Below, one piece after another: positions 35,541 through 46,102 of a DNA stretch of 64,000 bases (position 1 is its first letter; every line of letters starts with the position of its first letter). A program made the translations under genes and the position numbers. The notes under the pieces are model-generated. The model was not told where the DNA came from. It was given only the letters and a program-made list of their open reading frames with translations, and made no database searches. The DNA is from Serratia sp. AKBS12 (GTDB lineage: Bacteria > Pseudomonadota > Gammaproteobacteria > Enterobacterales > Enterobacteriaceae). Location of the stretch: the NCBI RefSeq assembly GCF_024793895.1, contig NZ_JANUSB010000010.1:62001-126000 (forward strand), given 5' to 3'.

Positions 35541-36620
35541 TTAAAAATCAGACGGGTATAAAGATGGCTGAGCCGGGGGCTGCTTGGCCAGTTGCAGCAG
35601 CAGGCGTTCCACCGGTGCGGCCAGCCCGACCGACGGCGGCTGCGCTAAGTTATACCAGAGACCGTTGCCTTCATCCATGGCGCTACCGACCTGCTGCACC
35701 GGCAGCCACATTGGCACGATGTCCAAATGGAAGTGACTGAAAGTATGGCGAAATGCGGTTAACTGCTGCAACCGATCGTCTTTCAGACCGCGTTGTTGCA
35801 GCCAGAGTTCCAATGCCTGCCGCTCACTGAACTGCGGGAAGCAAAACAGGCCGCCCCACAGCCCCACGGCCGGTCGCTGTTCCAGCCATACGCTCTGGTC
35901 GCGTTGCAGTAACAGAAAATGGGCCGATTTTTCCGGCAGCGTCTGCTTGGGTTTTTTGCCGGGGTATTTCGCCCAGCTGTGATTGGCATAGGCGATACAG
36001 CCGACGTTGAGCGGGCACAGTTCGCATTTGGGTTTGGAACGGGTGCACACCATGGCGCCCAGATCCATCATCGCCTGATTGAACTGGCCGACGCCGTTAG
36101 CCGGCGTCACGTCGCTGCTGATTTGCCACAGGCGATTTTCGACCTCTTTTTTACCCGGCCAGCCCTCCACCGCATAGCAGCGTGCCAGCACCCGTTTGAC
36201 GTTGCCGTCGAGGATCGGGTAGTGCTGGCCGAGCGACAGCGACAGGATGGCACCGGCGGTGGAACGGCCGATGCCCGGCAGCGCGGCGATTTGTTCAAAG
36301 GTTGTCGGGAACTCGCCGCCGTGCTGTGCGACAATGGTCTGCGCCGCCTTGTGCAGGTTTCTGGCGCGGGCGTAATAACCGAGCCCGGTCCACAGGTGCA
36401 GCACTTCGTCCAGCGGCGCTTCGGCCAACTGGCGCACGTTTGGAAAACGTGCCATAAATCGCTGAAAATAAGGAATGACGGTGGCAACCTGAGTCTGTTG
36501 CAACATGACTTCAGAAAGCCAAACTTGATAAGGCGTCTTGTCGAGCTGCCACGGCAGGGTTTTGCGGCCGTAGCGCTGGTACCAGTCAAGCACCACGTGC
36601 GAGAACTGCTGTGCTTGCAT
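35541..36620 (-). CDS. mutY: Adenine DNA glycosylase MutY
   Basis: A 359-aa glycosylase that removes A mispaired with 8-oxoguanine. It has the catalytic segment [16 protein letters not shown], the helix-hairpin-helix [13 protein letters not shown], the Asp in [11 protein letters not shown], and a 4Fe-4S cluster loop [17 protein letters not shown]. The C-terminal MutT-like domain recognises 8-oxoG ([12 protein letters not shown]). Three ATGs lie in a row; the third (MQAQQF) matches the usual start. It is divergent from trmB. Confidence 0.95.
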   Translation of the reverse strand: MQAQQFSHVVLDWYQRYGRKTLPWQLDKTPYQVWLSEVMLQQTQVATVIPYFQRFMARFPNVRQLAEAPLDEVLHLWTGLGYYARARNLHKAAQTIVAQHGGEFPTTFEQIAALPGIGRSTAGAILSLSLGQHYPILDGNVKRVLARCYAVEGWPGKKEVENRLWQISSDVTPANGVGQFNQAMMDLGAMVCTRSKPKCELCPLNVGCIAYANHSWAKYPGKKPKQTLPEKSAHFLLLQRDQSVWLEQRPAVGLWGGLFCFPQFSERQALELWLQQRGLKDDRLQQLTAFRHTFSHFHLDIVPMWLPVQQVGSAMDEGNGLWYNLAQPPSVGLAAPVERLLLQLAKQPPAQPSLYPSDF

Positions 36621-36719
36621 CATCATCGGGTATCGTATCAGGCTGATATTTGATGCGCGATTGCAGCATAGAGTCCGGGTGGTGTAAACCGGAACTTTCC
36701 GACGTTAAAATATGAACAC

Positions 36720-36747
36720 TTGCTAAACCAGTCTATCTTTGCATAAT
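36720..36747 (+). promoter_or_regulatory. Possible promoter of trmB
   Basis: TTGCTA (36720-36725) and CATAAT (36742-36747) have a 16-bp spacer. They lie about 40 bp upstream of the trmB start, in the mutY-trmB divergent gap. Confidence 0.4.
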
Positions 36748-36788
36748 GCGCGTTTCCCTAATTGGCAGCCAAACAGACAGAAAGCACT

Positions 36789-37508
36789 ATGATTAATGAC
36801 GTCATCTCTCCGGAATTTGATGAGAACGGCCGCGCGATGCGCCGTATCCGCAGCTTTGTGCGCCGCCAGGGGCGGTTGACCAAAGGCCAGCAGCACGCGC
36901 TGGAAAACTATTGGCCGGTGATGGGGGTGGAGTATCAGGCGCAGGCTGTCGATCTGACCGCGCTGTTTGGCCGCGATGCACCGGTGGTGCTGGAAATCGG
37001 CTTTGGTATGGGCGCTTCGCTGGTGACCATGGCGGGCAACAACCCGCAGCAGAACTTTTTAGGGATTGAAGTTCATTCGCCAGGCGTCGGTGCCTGCCTG
37101 GCCGATGCTCACGAGGCGCAATTGAGCAACCTGCGGGTGATGTGCCACGATGCGGTCGAAGTGCTGGAAAACATGATCCCGGACGGCTCGCTGGATATGG
37201 TGCAACTGTTCTTCCCGGATCCGTGGCACAAGGCGCGCCACAACAAGCGCCGCATCGTACAGACACCGTTTGTTGAACTGGTGCTGCGCAAGCTGAAGGT
37301 CGGCGGCGTATTCCATATGGCCACCGATTGGCAACCCTATGCGGAACATATGTTGGAAGTGATGAACGGCGTGGCGAATTACCGTAATCTGTCGGAAAAC
37401 CACGATTACGTGCCGCGCCCGGACTCACGTCCACTGACTAAATTTGAACTACGCGGCCAGCGTCTGGGACACGGCGTTTGGGATTTGATGTTTGAGAGGA
37501 AGGCATAA
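36789..37508 (+). CDS. trmB: tRNA (guanine-N7)-methyltransferase TrmB
   Basis: A 239-aa SAM-dependent enzyme that forms m7G46 in the variable loop of tRNAs. The SAM motif [12 protein letters not shown], the substrate motif [16 protein letters not shown] and the C-terminal [17 protein letters not shown] are all present. The ATG at 36789 ([14 protein letters not shown]) aligns with E. coli; nine extra upstream codons are probably not translated. Its stop overlaps the yggL start by 1 bp. Confidence 0.95.
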   Translation: MINDVISPEFDENGRAMRRIRSFVRRQGRLTKGQQHALENYWPVMGVEYQAQAVDLTALFGRDAPVVLEIGFGMGASLVTMAGNNPQQNFLGIEVHSPGVGACLADAHEAQLSNLRVMCHDAVEVLENMIPDGSLDMVQLFFPDPWHKARHNKRRIVQTPFVELVLRKLKVGGVFHMATDWQPYAEHMLEVMNGVANYRNLSENHDYVPRPDSRPLTKFELRGQRLGHGVWDLMFERKA

Positions 37509-37834
37509 TGGCTAACAACCGCAGTCGTCGTTTACGTAAGAAGTTGCACATTGATGAGTTTCAGGAGCTGGGCTTTTCCGTCGCCTGGCGTTTCGCCGAA
37601 GGCACCGCGGTTGAGGATATCGACGGCACGCTGGATGCGTTCATTGACGAAGTGATCGAGCCGAACGGCCTGGCGTTTGACGGCAGCGGCTACCTGCAAT
37701 GGGAAGGGTTGATTTGCCTGCAGAAGATTGGTCAATGCACCGACCAACACCGTGAACTGGTCAAAAACTGGCTGGAAGCACGCAAGCTGTCCGATGTGAA
37801 GGTCAGCGATCTGTTTGACATCTGGTGGGATTGA
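37508..37834 (+). CDS. yggL: DUF469 protein YggL
   Basis: A 108-aa basic-N-terminal protein of the YggL (DUF469) family (NRSRRLRKKLHIDEFQELGF). The function is not firmly established; the family has been linked to ribosome-associated roles. It is coupled to trmB by a TAATG overlap. A hairpin without a T-run follows at 37856-37873. Confidence 0.9.
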   Translation: MANNRSRRLRKKLHIDEFQELGFSVAWRFAEGTAVEDIDGTLDAFIDEVIEPNGLAFDGSGYLQWEGLICLQKIGQCTDQHRELVKNWLEARKLSDVKVSDLFDIWWD

Positions 37835-37945
37835 TTCCGCGAGATTCAGCGTTGAGGCCAGCTGCGACTGGCCGGTTATCGTCATACAGCAGAGTTGTTT
37901 GAAGGTGCCTTAATGGCGCCTTTGTTTTGCCTGGAGCATGGCCTG

Positions 37946-38869
37946 GTGGAAATAACATTGGATAACGCGTTGCTGGAAGAGATCCTGCAACAGGTTCGCC
38001 CGCTGATCGGCAGCGGTAAAGTCGCCGATTACATCCCCGCGCTGGCAGAGGTGCCGGCCAATCGCCTGGGTATCGCCGTTTGCACCGTTGACGGCAACAT
38101 GTTCCAGGCCGGCGACGCCGCCGAAAGGTTTTCCATTCAGTCGATATCCAAAGTGCTCAGCCTGACGCTGGCGTTGACACGCTATCAGGAAAGCGAAATC
38201 TGGCAGCGGGTCGGTAAAGAGCCGTCCGGTTTGCCGTTCAACTCGCTGTTGCAACTGGAAATGGAGCAGGGCAAGCCGCGCAACCCGTTCATCAATCCCG
38301 GCGCGCTGGTGGTCTGCGACATGTTGCAAACCCGGCTCAGCGCGCCAAAACAGCGGATGCTGGAAGTAGTGCGACAATTGACCGGCGAAGATGACCTGGC
38401 CTACGACGCCCGCGTGGCTCGCTCCGAGTTCGAACACTCCGATCGCAATGCGGCGATCGCCTATCTGATGAAATCGTTCGGTAATTTCGAAAACGACGTG
38501 CTCACCGTACTGCAAACCTATTTCCACTATTGCGCGCTGCGCATGAGCTGCCAGGAACTGGCGCGCGGCTTCGTTTATCTGGCGAACCACGGCCGCGATC
38601 TGCAGGGCAATGAGGTGATCACCCCGTTGCAGGCGCGGCAGATCAATGCGCTGATGATGACCAGCGGCATGTACGACGGTGCCGGTGAATTTGCCTATCG
38701 GGTCGGCATGCCGGGCAAGTCGGGCGTCGGCGGCGGTATTGTCGCCATCGTACCGGACGAAATGGCGATCGTGGTCTGGTCGCCGGAACTGGATCCGTCC
38801 GGTAACTCGCTGGCGGGAACTGCGGCGCTGGAACTGTTGTCTCAACGAATTAGCCGTTCGATTTTTTAA
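37946..38869 (+). CDS. glsB: Glutaminase (serine-dependent, GlsB type)
   Basis: A 307-aa beta-lactamase-fold glutaminase that hydrolyses glutamine to glutamate and ammonia. It has the S-x-x-K motif in [12 protein letters not shown], the conserved [27 protein letters not shown] and the C-terminal [13 protein letters not shown]. The open frame extends to 37895, but homologues begin at [11 protein letters not shown], which favours the GTG at 37946 with GGAG 10 bases upstream. An ATG at 37913 is the alternative. yggN follows 41 bp later. Confidence 0.9.
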   Translation: MEITLDNALLEEILQQVRPLIGSGKVADYIPALAEVPANRLGIAVCTVDGNMFQAGDAAERFSIQSISKVLSLTLALTRYQESEIWQRVGKEPSGLPFNSLLQLEMEQGKPRNPFINPGALVVCDMLQTRLSAPKQRMLEVVRQLTGEDDLAYDARVARSEFEHSDRNAAIAYLMKSFGNFENDVLTVLQTYFHYCALRMSCQELARGFVYLANHGRDLQGNEVITPLQARQINALMMTSGMYDGAGEFAYRVGMPGKSGVGGGIVAIVPDEMAIVVWSPELDPSGNSLAGTAALELLSQRISRSIF

Positions 38870-38910
38870 TCCCCCGCTGTTACGGTTGGAAGGGAGTCTC
38901 AGGAGATACT

Positions 38911-39627
38911 ATGTTGAAGAAAACCGGGTTGGCCTTGCTGTTGCTAACCGCATCGCAGGCGCATGCCGCCTATCAATGTGCCGTCAAGCCACAGGATGAC
39001 GTGATTATCAGCCAACAGAATGTGCAGGTGGTGGGCACCAGCGGCAATCTGCAAATTTCACCGGATGGCGACGTAACCCGTAACGGGCAACCGCTGACCC
39101 TCAATGATACCCAGCGCCAGAAGGCGTTCAGCTACCAGAGCGCCCTGCGCAAGGAACTGCCGTGGATTGACAACGGCGCGCAGCAGCACCTGGAAAAAGC
39201 CCGTGTGGCGCTGGATAAGGTGATCGTCAAGGAACTGGGCAGCGACAGCAACGTACGCAATCGTCTGACCACGCTGAACCAGCAGCTGAAGCAGCAGATG
39301 AACCGCATTATCGAGCACCGCAACGACGGGTTGGCTTTCCATCATAAAGCCATCGATCAGGTCGAACAGGATGGCCGCAATATCGTGCAGCAAAGTATGG
39401 GCGGCGTGCTGCAAGACAGCCTGAACGAAATGGGCGTCAAACAGGCGGCCAACAGCGGCGGTAACCCGTTGCAGGCGATCATGGGCAACCTGGGCGGTTT
39501 GCAAAAGGCTATTCAGAACGAGTGGAACAATCAGGAACAGGATTTCCAGAACTTTGGCCACGACGTCTGCAACCGCGTCACCGCGTTGGAAACCCAGCGC
39601 AAAGATCTGCTTAATGCGTTGAAGTAA
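38911..39627 (+). CDS. yggN: DUF2884 periplasmic protein YggN
   Basis: A 238-aa protein with a cleavable signal peptide (LALLLLTASQAHA, cleavage before AYQC). The mature part is polar with a helical Gln/Asn-rich middle, as in the YggN (DUF2884) family of unknown function. AGGAG precedes the ATG. It ends at a shared bidirectional terminator before convergent hemW. Confidence 0.9.
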   Translation: MLKKTGLALLLLTASQAHAAYQCAVKPQDDVIISQQNVQVVGTSGNLQISPDGDVTRNGQPLTLNDTQRQKAFSYQSALRKELPWIDNGAQQHLEKARVALDKVIVKELGSDSNVRNRLTTLNQQLKQQMNRIIEHRNDGLAFHHKAIDQVEQDGRNIVQQSMGGVLQDSLNEMGVKQAANSGGNPLQAIMGNLGGLQKAIQNEWNNQEQDFQNFGHDVCNRVTALETQRKDLLNALK

Positions 39628-39722
39628 CAGCACAGGCGAGTCGTCAGGCGGTTGCTTGGCCGTCTGGCGGCAATCTGCCAGCAGGTACTTGCGCCAGAGT
39701 TTTACCCAGACTGAAACCAATA

Positions 39723-39749
39723 AAAAAGCGCTGAATCCCAGCGCTTTTT
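39723..39749. terminator. Bidirectional terminator between yggN and hemW
   Basis: The hairpin AGCGCTG/CAGCGCT (loop AATCC) is flanked by an A-run on its left and a T-run on its right. It can therefore stop both converging transcripts. Confidence 0.85.
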
Positions 39750-39754
39750 GGTTT

Positions 39755-40906
39755 TTACTCGTCCGCTAAAAATAGCTCCAGCAGCGAATTGAGGAACAGT
39801 TTGCCTGTTTCGGTGATTTGCCAGTGTTGCGCCGTTTCGACCAGATAGCCTTTCGCCAATGCGGCGTCCAGCTGCGGGCGGATGGTGTTTTCATCCAGCC
39901 CGGTATAGGCGCTGAACTCTGCACGCGGCGCGGCCTCCAACAGGCGGAAACGGTTCATGAAGAATTCGAACGGCCGATCTTCGGCAGCCACTTCATGCTG
40001 TTTGTCGAGGTATTTACCCTGCATAAAACCGCGCGGGTGCTTGGTTTTGGCCGTCCGCACGATGCGCCCGTCGCTGAAGGTCAGTTTGCCATGTGCGCCG
40101 CAGCCAATCCCCAGATAGTCGCCGAAGCGCCAATAGTTGAGATTGTGTTGGCACTGATAGCCCGGTTTGGCGTAGGCCGAGGTTTCATACTGCTGATACC
40201 CGGCGGCGCTCAGCAGCGCGTGGCCCTGCTGGAAAATATCCCACAGCGCGTCGTCATCCGGCAGTACCGGCGGCCGCGAGCTGAACAGGGTATTGGGCTC
40301 GATGGTCAGCTGATACCACGACAGGTGCGGTGGATTGAGGGCGATAGCCTGGCGCAGATCGTCCAGCGCTTCCTCCAGCGACTGATCCGGCAAGCCGTGC
40401 ATCAAATCCAGATTAAAACTGCGTAGCCCCAGACCGGTCGCCAGATGTGCCGCCCGTTTGGCTTCCTCCGGACCGTGAATGCGCCCCAGGCGGGTTAACT
40501 TCTCGGCGCTAAAGCTTTGTACGCCGATCGAAATGCGGTTCACACCGGCCCGCTGGTAGCCGCTGAAGCGATCGGCTTCGACGGTGCCCGGGTTGGCTTC
40601 CATGGTGATCTCGGCGTCATCATCCACCCGAATGCGCGCGCGAACGCCATCCAGCAGCGACTGCATCGCTTCGGCGCTCAGCAGGCTCGGCGTACCGCCA
40701 CCGATGAAAATGGTACTGATGCTGCGCCCGCTGGTCATCGGCAGATCGGCGTCCAGATCCGCCAGCAGGTGATCGACATATTCCTGATGCGGTACATCGC
40801 CCTTCAGCGCATGCGAATTAAAGTCGCAGTAAGGGCATTTTTGCACGCACCATGGAATATGGATGTAGAGACTGAGCGGTGGCAGTTGTACGGCATTATT
40901 GAGCAT
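39755..40906 (-). CDS. hemW: Heme chaperone HemW (radical SAM)
   Basis: A 383-aa radical-SAM-fold protein, formerly YggW, that resembles coproporphyrinogen dehydrogenase HemN but acts as a heme-inserting chaperone for respiratory enzymes. The cluster motif CVQKCPYC (Cys20, 24, 27) and [12 protein letters not shown] are visible. It overlaps rdgB by 11 bp and ends the yggS-to-hemW operon. Confidence 0.93.
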   Translation of the reverse strand: MLNNAVQLPPLSLYIHIPWCVQKCPYCDFNSHALKGDVPHQEYVDHLLADLDADLPMTSGRSISTIFIGGGTPSLLSAEAMQSLLDGVRARIRVDDDAEITMEANPGTVEADRFSGYQRAGVNRISIGVQSFSAEKLTRLGRIHGPEEAKRAAHLATGLGLRSFNLDLMHGLPDQSLEEALDDLRQAIALNPPHLSWYQLTIEPNTLFSSRPPVLPDDDALWDIFQQGHALLSAAGYQQYETSAYAKPGYQCQHNLNYWRFGDYLGIGCGAHGKLTFSDGRIVRTAKTKHPRGFMQGKYLDKQHEVAAEDRPFEFFMNRFRLLEAAPRAEFSAYTGLDENTIRPQLDAALAKGYLVETAQHWQITETGKLFLNSLLELFLADE

Positions 40907-41492
40907 TGCGCATCGCTTCCAGCAACAGCGTCAATGCCTGGCCACGGTGTGAGACCGCGCTTTTCTCATCGCGCGACAGTTCTGCGGCGGTACGTGACAG
41001 CGCCGGTACGTAGAAGATCGGGTCGTAGCCAAAGCCGCCCTGACCGGCGGATGCAAAGGTAATTTCCCCGCTCCAGCTGCCGTGGCAGACCAGCGGCGTC
41101 GGGTCTTCCGCATGGCGCAGATACACCAGCACGCAATGGAATTGCGCGCCGCGTTGGCCCTGCGGCACGTCTTTTAATGCCACCAGCAGTTTATCCAGAT
41201 TCTGCTGGTCCGAGGCGTCTTCTCCCGCGTAGCGTGCGGAGTAAATGCCCGGCGCACCGCCCAGTGCGTCGACCGCGAGGCCGGAGTCGTCGGCAATCGC
41301 CGGCAGGCCGGTAATTTTTGCCGCGTGGCGGGCCTTCAGGATGGCGTTTTCAATGAACGTCAGGCCGGTTTCTTCGGCCGAATCCACCCCCAGCTCGGTC
41401 TGCGCCACCACGTCGAGGCCGAAGTCGGCCAGCAGGTCGGCGAGTTCGCGTACTTTCCCGGGATTGCCGGTGGCAAGAACCACTTTTTGCAT
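40896..41492 (-). CDS. rdgB: dITP/XTP pyrophosphatase RdgB
   Basis: A 198-aa enzyme that hydrolyses non-canonical purine NTPs (dITP, XTP), keeping them out of DNA. The start [21 protein letters not shown] and the motifs [20 protein letters not shown] and [12 protein letters not shown] are conserved. An ATG two codons upstream (41498) is also possible. It is followed by overlapping hemW and preceded by yggU. Confidence 0.95.
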   Translation of the reverse strand: MQKVVLATGNPGKVRELADLLADFGLDVVAQTELGVDSAEETGLTFIENAILKARHAAKITGLPAIADDSGLAVDALGGAPGIYSARYAGEDASDQQNLDKLLVALKDVPQGQRGAQFHCVLVYLRHAEDPTPLVCHGSWSGEITFASAGQGGFGYDPIFYVPALSRTAAELSRDEKSAVSHRGQALTLLLEAMRNAQ

Positions 41493-41510
41493 AGTCATAA
41501 CCTTGAATAA

Positions 41511-41804
41511 TTACTCTGTATACAACGCCGCGATGGGCGGCGGTATCTGTTGCGGACGCATAATGCGTAACTGCTTATGCCGGCCCAGTTCACCCTTTTC
41601 GATCGTCACATTGCTTTTTGCCACTTTAAACTGCTTGGCGATAAACTTGAGCAGATGGGCATTGGCCTGGCCATCAACCGGCGGGGCGGTGATGGCGACC
41701 TTGATTTCTTCACCATGCAGGCCAATAATCTGGTCTCGGCTGGCTTTCGGCTGAATATACAGCCTGACCACCAGCCCGTCTCTTTCAACGCTGACGGCAC
41801 TCAC
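41511..41804 (-). CDS. yggU: DUF167 protein YggU
   Basis: A 97-aa DUF167 protein. The compact alpha/beta fold is suggested by [15 protein letters not shown], the central [22 protein letters not shown] motif and the [14 protein letters not shown] segment. The function is unknown. It overlaps yggT by 4 bp. Confidence 0.93.
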   Translation of the reverse strand: MSAVSVERDGLVVRLYIQPKASRDQIIGLHGEEIKVAITAPPVDGQANAHLLKFIAKQFKVAKSNVTIEKGELGRHKQLRIMRPQQIPPPIAALYTE

Positions 41805-42355
41805 AGCAAAAACCAGATCTCACCAAACAGATCCATACCCAGATAATTGAGCAGATACAAAATCAGAATCACCACCATGGCCGAAAAATCAATGCCGCCC
41901 ATCGCAGGGATCACGCGGCGGATCGGCGCCATCAGGGGTTCGGTCAACTGATACATTACGTAGTCAATGGCGTTGCGCCCCTGGCTGATCCAGCTCATCA
42001 GCGCGCGGATAATCATCACCCAGAAGATCAGATAACCGGCGGACTTAACCAGTGAAATCAGGCCAAACAGCAGGTTGTACGGACTGAGGGAGATGGCACC
42101 GCCCTGGATCAGCAACAGCAGCGGATACTTGATGGTCATCAGCAGGAAAGCCAGCAGCAACGACGCGCTGTCGATCGGCCCCAGCGACGGGATGATGCGG
42201 CGCAACGGGCCGACAATCGGCTGGGTGATTTTCACCACAAACTGTGAAAACGGGTTGTAGAAGTCAGTGCGCGTCCATTGCATCCAAATGCGCAACAGCA
42301 GCACCATGACGTAAAGATCAATAACGGTCTTGACCAGAAAAGTCAGCGTTAACAT
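41801..42355 (-). CDS. yggT: YGGT-family inner-membrane protein
   Basis: A 184-aa protein with two YGGT repeats, each with a pair of helices ([20 protein letters not shown] and, in the second half, [13 protein letters not shown]). Relatives of plastid and cyanobacterial YGGT proteins affect membrane organisation or osmotic growth; its role here is not shown. It lies between proC and yggU in the conserved operon. Confidence 0.93.
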   Translation of the reverse strand: MLTLTFLVKTVIDLYVMVLLLRIWMQWTRTDFYNPFSQFVVKITQPIVGPLRRIIPSLGPIDSASLLLAFLLMTIKYPLLLLIQGGAISLSPYNLLFGLISLVKSAGYLIFWVMIIRALMSWISQGRNAIDYVMYQLTEPLMAPIRRVIPAMGGIDFSAMVVILILYLLNYLGMDLFGEIWFLL

Positions 42356-42373
42356 GTAGTGGCCCTTCTCCTA

Positions 42374-43195
42374 TTAAAATGATTTTTCCATTTCTTGTGC
42401 ACGGGTAACGGCGGCCTGCATCGCTTTGGCGACGGTGTCAGGCAGTCGTTGTTCATTCAGTACGCGCAGTGCTTCGGCTGTGGTGCCGCCTTTTGAAGTG
42501 ACCTGTTCCCGCAGGGTCGACAGCGCTATCTGCGGATTGGCCTCCACCAGAGCGGCGGCGCCGCTGGCGGCCTGTTGCACCAGCTCGCGCGCCTGCTGGC
42601 TGCTAAAGCCCATGCGTTCCGCTTCTTGCTGCATTGATTCCATAAACAGGAAGAAGTAGGCCGGCGCGCTACCGGCAGCGGCGATGACGCCGTTGATGCC
42701 GTTTTCGTCGTCTACCCAACACACCTTGCCGACCGAACTCATCAGCTCGCCGGTGAAATCGCAGTCTTGCCGGCTAACCTGCGCGGGCGCATACAGACCG
42801 CTCATGCCTTTGCCAACCAGCGATGGGGTATTTGGCATGATGCGCACAATATTCAGCCTGTCCCCCAGCAACTGATAAAAACGGCTGACCTGGATGCCGG
42901 CGGCAATCGACAGCACCAGTTTGCCGCTAAAATCGACCTGCTGGCGCAGCGGTTGGCATACCTGTTCCATCAGCTGCGGTTTTACCGCCATTACCACCAC
43001 TTCGGCCTGCTGCGCACAGAGAAGGTTGTCGTCGCTGCTCATTACGCCATAATCGGCGGCCAGCGCATCGCGGTTTTTAGCCGACGGCGCGCAAACGCTG
43101 ATTAATTGTGCCGGGTAACCGCCGTTCACCAACCCGGCGATAATCGCACGCGCCATGTTGCCGGCGCCGATAAAGGTAATCTTACGATGTTGCAT
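42374..43195 (-). CDS. proC: Pyrroline-5-carboxylate reductase
   Basis: A 273-aa NAD(P)H-dependent enzyme for the last step of proline synthesis. It has the Rossmann motif FIGAGNMARAIIAGL, the VKPQLMEQV region, and the signature TPSLVGKGMSGLYA with GSAPAYFFLFMESM. It lies between yggS and yggT; linkage of proC to the PLP-homeostasis gene yggS is widespread. Confidence 0.95.
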   Translation of the reverse strand: MQHRKITFIGAGNMARAIIAGLVNGGYPAQLISVCAPSAKNRDALAADYGVMSSDDNLLCAQQAEVVVMAVKPQLMEQVCQPLRQQVDFSGKLVLSIAAGIQVSRFYQLLGDRLNIVRIMPNTPSLVGKGMSGLYAPAQVSRQDCDFTGELMSSVGKVCWVDDENGINGVIAAAGSAPAYFFLFMESMQQEAERMGFSSQQARELVQQAASGAAALVEANPQIALSTLREQVTSKGGTTAEALRVLNEQRLPDTVAKAMQAAVTRAQEMEKSF

Positions 43196-43215
43196 TGCGT
43201 CCCTCGTTGGTTCTG

Positions 43216-43923
43216 TCAGGCCTGCGAATAATCACGGGCGCCAAAAATCGCGGTGCCGATGCGCACCAGGGTGCTACCGGCGGTGATTGCTGCGACCATG
43301 TCGTCAGTCATACCCATCGATAGCGTGTCGACCTGTGGATAGTCCAGTTGCAACTGCTGGAACGCCGCGGCCATTTGGCGAAATACCGCCAACTGGCGCG
43401 AAAAGTCGCTCTCCGGCGCCGGTATTGCCATCACACCGCGCAGCGTCAGCCCTGGCAGGGCCGCCACTGCCTGTGCCAATAGCGGCAACTGTGTCAATGC
43501 GATGCCGGATTTGCTCTGTTCATCGCTGATATTAATCTGGATCAGCACGTTCAGCGGTGGCAGTTCTGCCGGGCGCTGATCGCTCAGCCGCTGGGCAATC
43601 CGCAGCCGGTCAACGGTGTGGCACCAGTCGAAATGCTCTGCCACCAAACGGCTCTTGTTGGATTGCAGCGGGCCGATAAAGTGCCATTCCAGCCCGGCGC
43701 CGTCGGGCAATGTGGCGAAATGACGGATCTTGTCGACGCCTTCCTGCACGTAATTTTCACCAAATGCTCGCTGCCCCGCAGCAATGGCTTCTGCGATCGC
43801 CGCGACAGGTTTGGTTTTGCTGACTGCAAGCAGCGACACCTCTTCTGGAGCACGCGCGCAGTTTACGGCTGCGGCATCAATACGGCCCCTGACATCCTGC
43901 AGGTTCTGTTGGATAGTGCTCAT
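43216..43923 (-). CDS. yggS: PLP homeostasis protein YggS (PLPBP/YBL036C family)
   Basis: A 235-aa alanine-racemase-fold protein that binds pyridoxal phosphate and balances amino-acid and vitamin B6 pools. The PLP lysine is in LLAVSKTKP, and the conserved FGENYVQEGVDKI, WHFIGPLQSNK and LSMGMTDDM motifs are present. It is the first gene of the operon running to hemW and is divergent from yggR. Confidence 0.95.
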   Translation of the reverse strand: MSTIQQNLQDVRGRIDAAAVNCARAPEEVSLLAVSKTKPVAAIAEAIAAGQRAFGENYVQEGVDKIRHFATLPDGAGLEWHFIGPLQSNKSRLVAEHFDWCHTVDRLRIAQRLSDQRPAELPPLNVLIQINISDEQSKSGIALTQLPLLAQAVAALPGLTLRGVMAIPAPESDFSRQLAVFRQMAAAFQQLQLDYPQVDTLSMGMTDDMVAAITAGSTLVRIGTAIFGARDYSQA

Positions 43924-43943
43924 GATTGACCCAGGAGATTGAT

Positions 43944-44939
43944 ATGGATTTCGATGAATTAGTGGCCCTTAGTGTAAAGCATAATGCCTCCGATCTGCAC
44001 CTTTGTACCGGACATCTGCCAATGTTGCGTATCGATGGCGAATTGCAATCGTTGCAGCAGGGGGAAATCCTGACGCCGGCTGCGGTGCAGACCCTATGCG
44101 CTACGGTACTCGAGCCACAGCAGCTACAGGACTTGCAACAAACTGGCCAGCTCGATGGCTCGCTGACCACCCGCGACGGTCGGCGGCTGCGTGCCAACGT
44201 CTTTGTGCATCATGGCGGCATTTCGCTGGCGTTGCGCATGATTGCCGAGCATATCCCCAGGCTGGCCGCCTTGCAGGTGCCGGCGGTTATCCCGGCGTTG
44301 ACCCGGCGCGAGGACGGTCTGATCCTGGTGACCGGTGCGACCGGCAGCGGTAAATCCACCACGCTGGCGGCGATGATCGACGAGATCAATCGCCATCAGC
44401 GGCGGCACATCCTGACGCTGGAGGATCCGATCGAGTTTATTCACCATGGCCAGCGCTCGCTGATCCACCAGCGTGAGCTGGGGCGTGATACCCACTGCGT
44501 CGAGCTGGCCCTGCGCGCCGCGCTGCGTGAGGATCCCGACGTGATTCTGCTGGGGGAACTGCGTGACCTGATGACCATTCGTCAGGCGCTGACGGCGGCG
44601 GAAACCGGCCATCTGGTGCTGGCGACCCTGCACACCCGCAACGCGCCGCAGGCGGTGGAGCGGCTGGTGGATGTGTTCCCGGCGGAAGAAAAGCCCTACG
44701 TGCGCGCGCAGTTGGCCGGCAGTCTGCAAGCGGTGATCGCCCAAAAACTGGTGAATAAACCGGGCGGGGGGCGCACGGCGATTTTTGAGATCCTGACGGC
44801 GACACCGGCGGTCAGCAGCCTGATCCGCGATGGGAAAATCCATCAGTTGGCCAGCGTGCTGCAAACCGGCGCGCAGTTCGGTATGCAGACCTTTGAACAG
44901 GGACTGCGGCAGCGTATTGCGCAGGGAATATTATCCTGA
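43944..44939 (+). CDS. yggR: PilT-like ATPase YggR
   Basis: A 331-aa type IV pilus retraction-type ATPase. It has Walker A GATGSGKSTT, an Asp box (LTLEDPIEF), Walker B (REDPDVILLGELRD) and the His box TGHLVLATLHTR. The ATG at 43944 has GGAG 7 bases upstream and matches homologue starts; the six codons before it are probably not used. No pilus structural genes are nearby in this window, so its partner machinery lies elsewhere. Confidence 0.9.
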   Translation: MDFDELVALSVKHNASDLHLCTGHLPMLRIDGELQSLQQGEILTPAAVQTLCATVLEPQQLQDLQQTGQLDGSLTTRDGRRLRANVFVHHGGISLALRMIAEHIPRLAALQVPAVIPALTRREDGLILVTGATGSGKSTTLAAMIDEINRHQRRHILTLEDPIEFIHHGQRSLIHQRELGRDTHCVELALRAALREDPDVILLGELRDLMTIRQALTAAETGHLVLATLHTRNAPQAVERLVDVFPAEEKPYVRAQLAGSLQAVIAQKLVNKPGGGRTAIFEILTATPAVSSLIRDGKIHQLASVLQTGAQFGMQTFEQGLRQRIAQGILS

Positions 44940-45008
44940 GGCCGCGCTGGCTATCGTTAACTCGCTATTGCCGCTACGCCACGTTAACGCGAGCGTGCTG
45001 CCACCAAC

Positions 45009-45431
45009 TTACCCCAGGTGCTGTTCGAACCAGCTTTCCAGTATCACCACCGCCGACGCCGAGTCGATGCTGCCCTTGTCCAAGGCGCGAAAGCCGCCGC
45101 GATCGAACAGGTGCGAGCGGGCTTCTACGGTACTCAAGCGCTCGTCGTGCAGGTCGATTTGTACCCCAAAACGCCCATGCAGGCGGTTGGCAAACTTGCG
45201 GGCGCGTTCGGTCAGCGGTTGTTCGCTACCGTCCATGTTGAGCGGCAGACCGACCACCACCAGATCCGGCTGCCATTCCTTCAGCAGTTTTTCAATTTTT
45301 TGCCAGTCCGGCGTGCCGTCCTGCGCCTTGAAGGCCGCCAGCGCGCGCGCGGTACCGGTAATTTCCTGGCCGATGGCCGCGCCGATACTTTTGGTGCCAA
45401 AATCAAAGGCGATGATGGTGCGGTTACTCAT
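45009..45431 (-). CDS. ruvX: Holliday junction resolvase-like RuvX/YqgF
   Basis: A 140-aa RNase-H-fold nuclease; the family has been linked to 16S rRNA 5' maturation. The catalytic start [17 protein letters not shown] and the motif [23 protein letters not shown] are conserved. It overlaps yqgE by 1 bp. The gap to convergent yggR (69 bp) has no clear terminator. Confidence 0.93.
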   Translation of the reverse strand: MSNRTIIAFDFGTKSIGAAIGQEITGTARALAAFKAQDGTPDWQKIEKLLKEWQPDLVVVGLPLNMDGSEQPLTERARKFANRLHGRFGVQIDLHDERLSTVEARSHLFDRGGFRALDKGSIDSASAVVILESWFEQHLG

Positions 45432-45994
45432 CAGGCGTGTCCTGCGTGATTGGCGATGCTGCGGATGTCGATGCCCAGACGGTTGGCCGCCTCGCGCCAG
45501 CGGCTGGCTATCGGCGTGTGGAACAGGATATCGCTGTCGGCTTCGATGGTCAGCCAGACGTTTTCCAGCACTTCCTGCTCGAGCTGGCCCTTTTCCCAGC
45601 CGGCATAGCCAAGGGCGACCAGCACGTCTTGCGGCTGCTCCGGCGTACCGAGGGTTTCCAGCACGTCTTTGGAGGTGGTTATCATGGTTTCCGGCGAAAT
45701 CTGAATGCTGGAGCCAAAGCCGGAACAGGGCGTGTGCAGGATAAAACCGCGATCGTCTGCCAGTGGGCCACCGGCAAACACCGGTTTGTCGAGGTTGACG
45801 GCCGGATCGCGTTCGATAGGCAGAATCTGCAATTTGCTCAGCACGCTTTCTATCGTGAACTGTTCCACGGGTTTATTGATCACCAAACCCATGGCGCCTT
45901 CTTCGTTGTGCTCGCAGATATAAATCACCGAACGCTTGAAGCGGGGATCCTGCATGGTTGGCATGGCAATAAGAAAGTGGTGCTGTAAATTCAT
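45431..45994 (-). CDS. yqgE: UPF0301 protein YqgE
   Basis: A 187-aa DUF179 protein of unknown function, standard upstream partner of ruvX. The conserved [20 protein letters not shown] start and [10 protein letters not shown] and [14 protein letters not shown] motifs are seen. The open frame has six more codons upstream, but MNLQHHF is the family start. gshB lies 108 bp upstream. Confidence 0.93.
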   Translation of the reverse strand: MNLQHHFLIAMPTMQDPRFKRSVIYICEHNEEGAMGLVINKPVEQFTIESVLSKLQILPIERDPAVNLDKPVFAGGPLADDRGFILHTPCSGFGSSIQISPETMITTSKDVLETLGTPEQPQDVLVALGYAGWEKGQLEQEVLENVWLTIEADSDILFHTPIASRWREAANRLGIDIRSIANHAGHA

Positions 45995-46102
45995 GGCGAT
46001 AAAAGGATTCAATCCGTTGGCAGTTGAACAGCCGCCAGTATGCGGCTAAAAGGCGGTGAAGTCACGACAGCGGGCGACACCGTCGCCCGTATCGTCGTCA
46101 GG

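Noticed and set aside
37856..37873. Hairpin GGCCAG/CTGGCC after yggL as a terminator
   Set aside because: There is no T-run on either strand and the stem is short; it may be a chance palindrome.
46071..46089. GC-rich hairpin after gshB as a true terminator
   Set aside because: The stem is good but no T-run follows on the - strand, so I only mention it under gshB.
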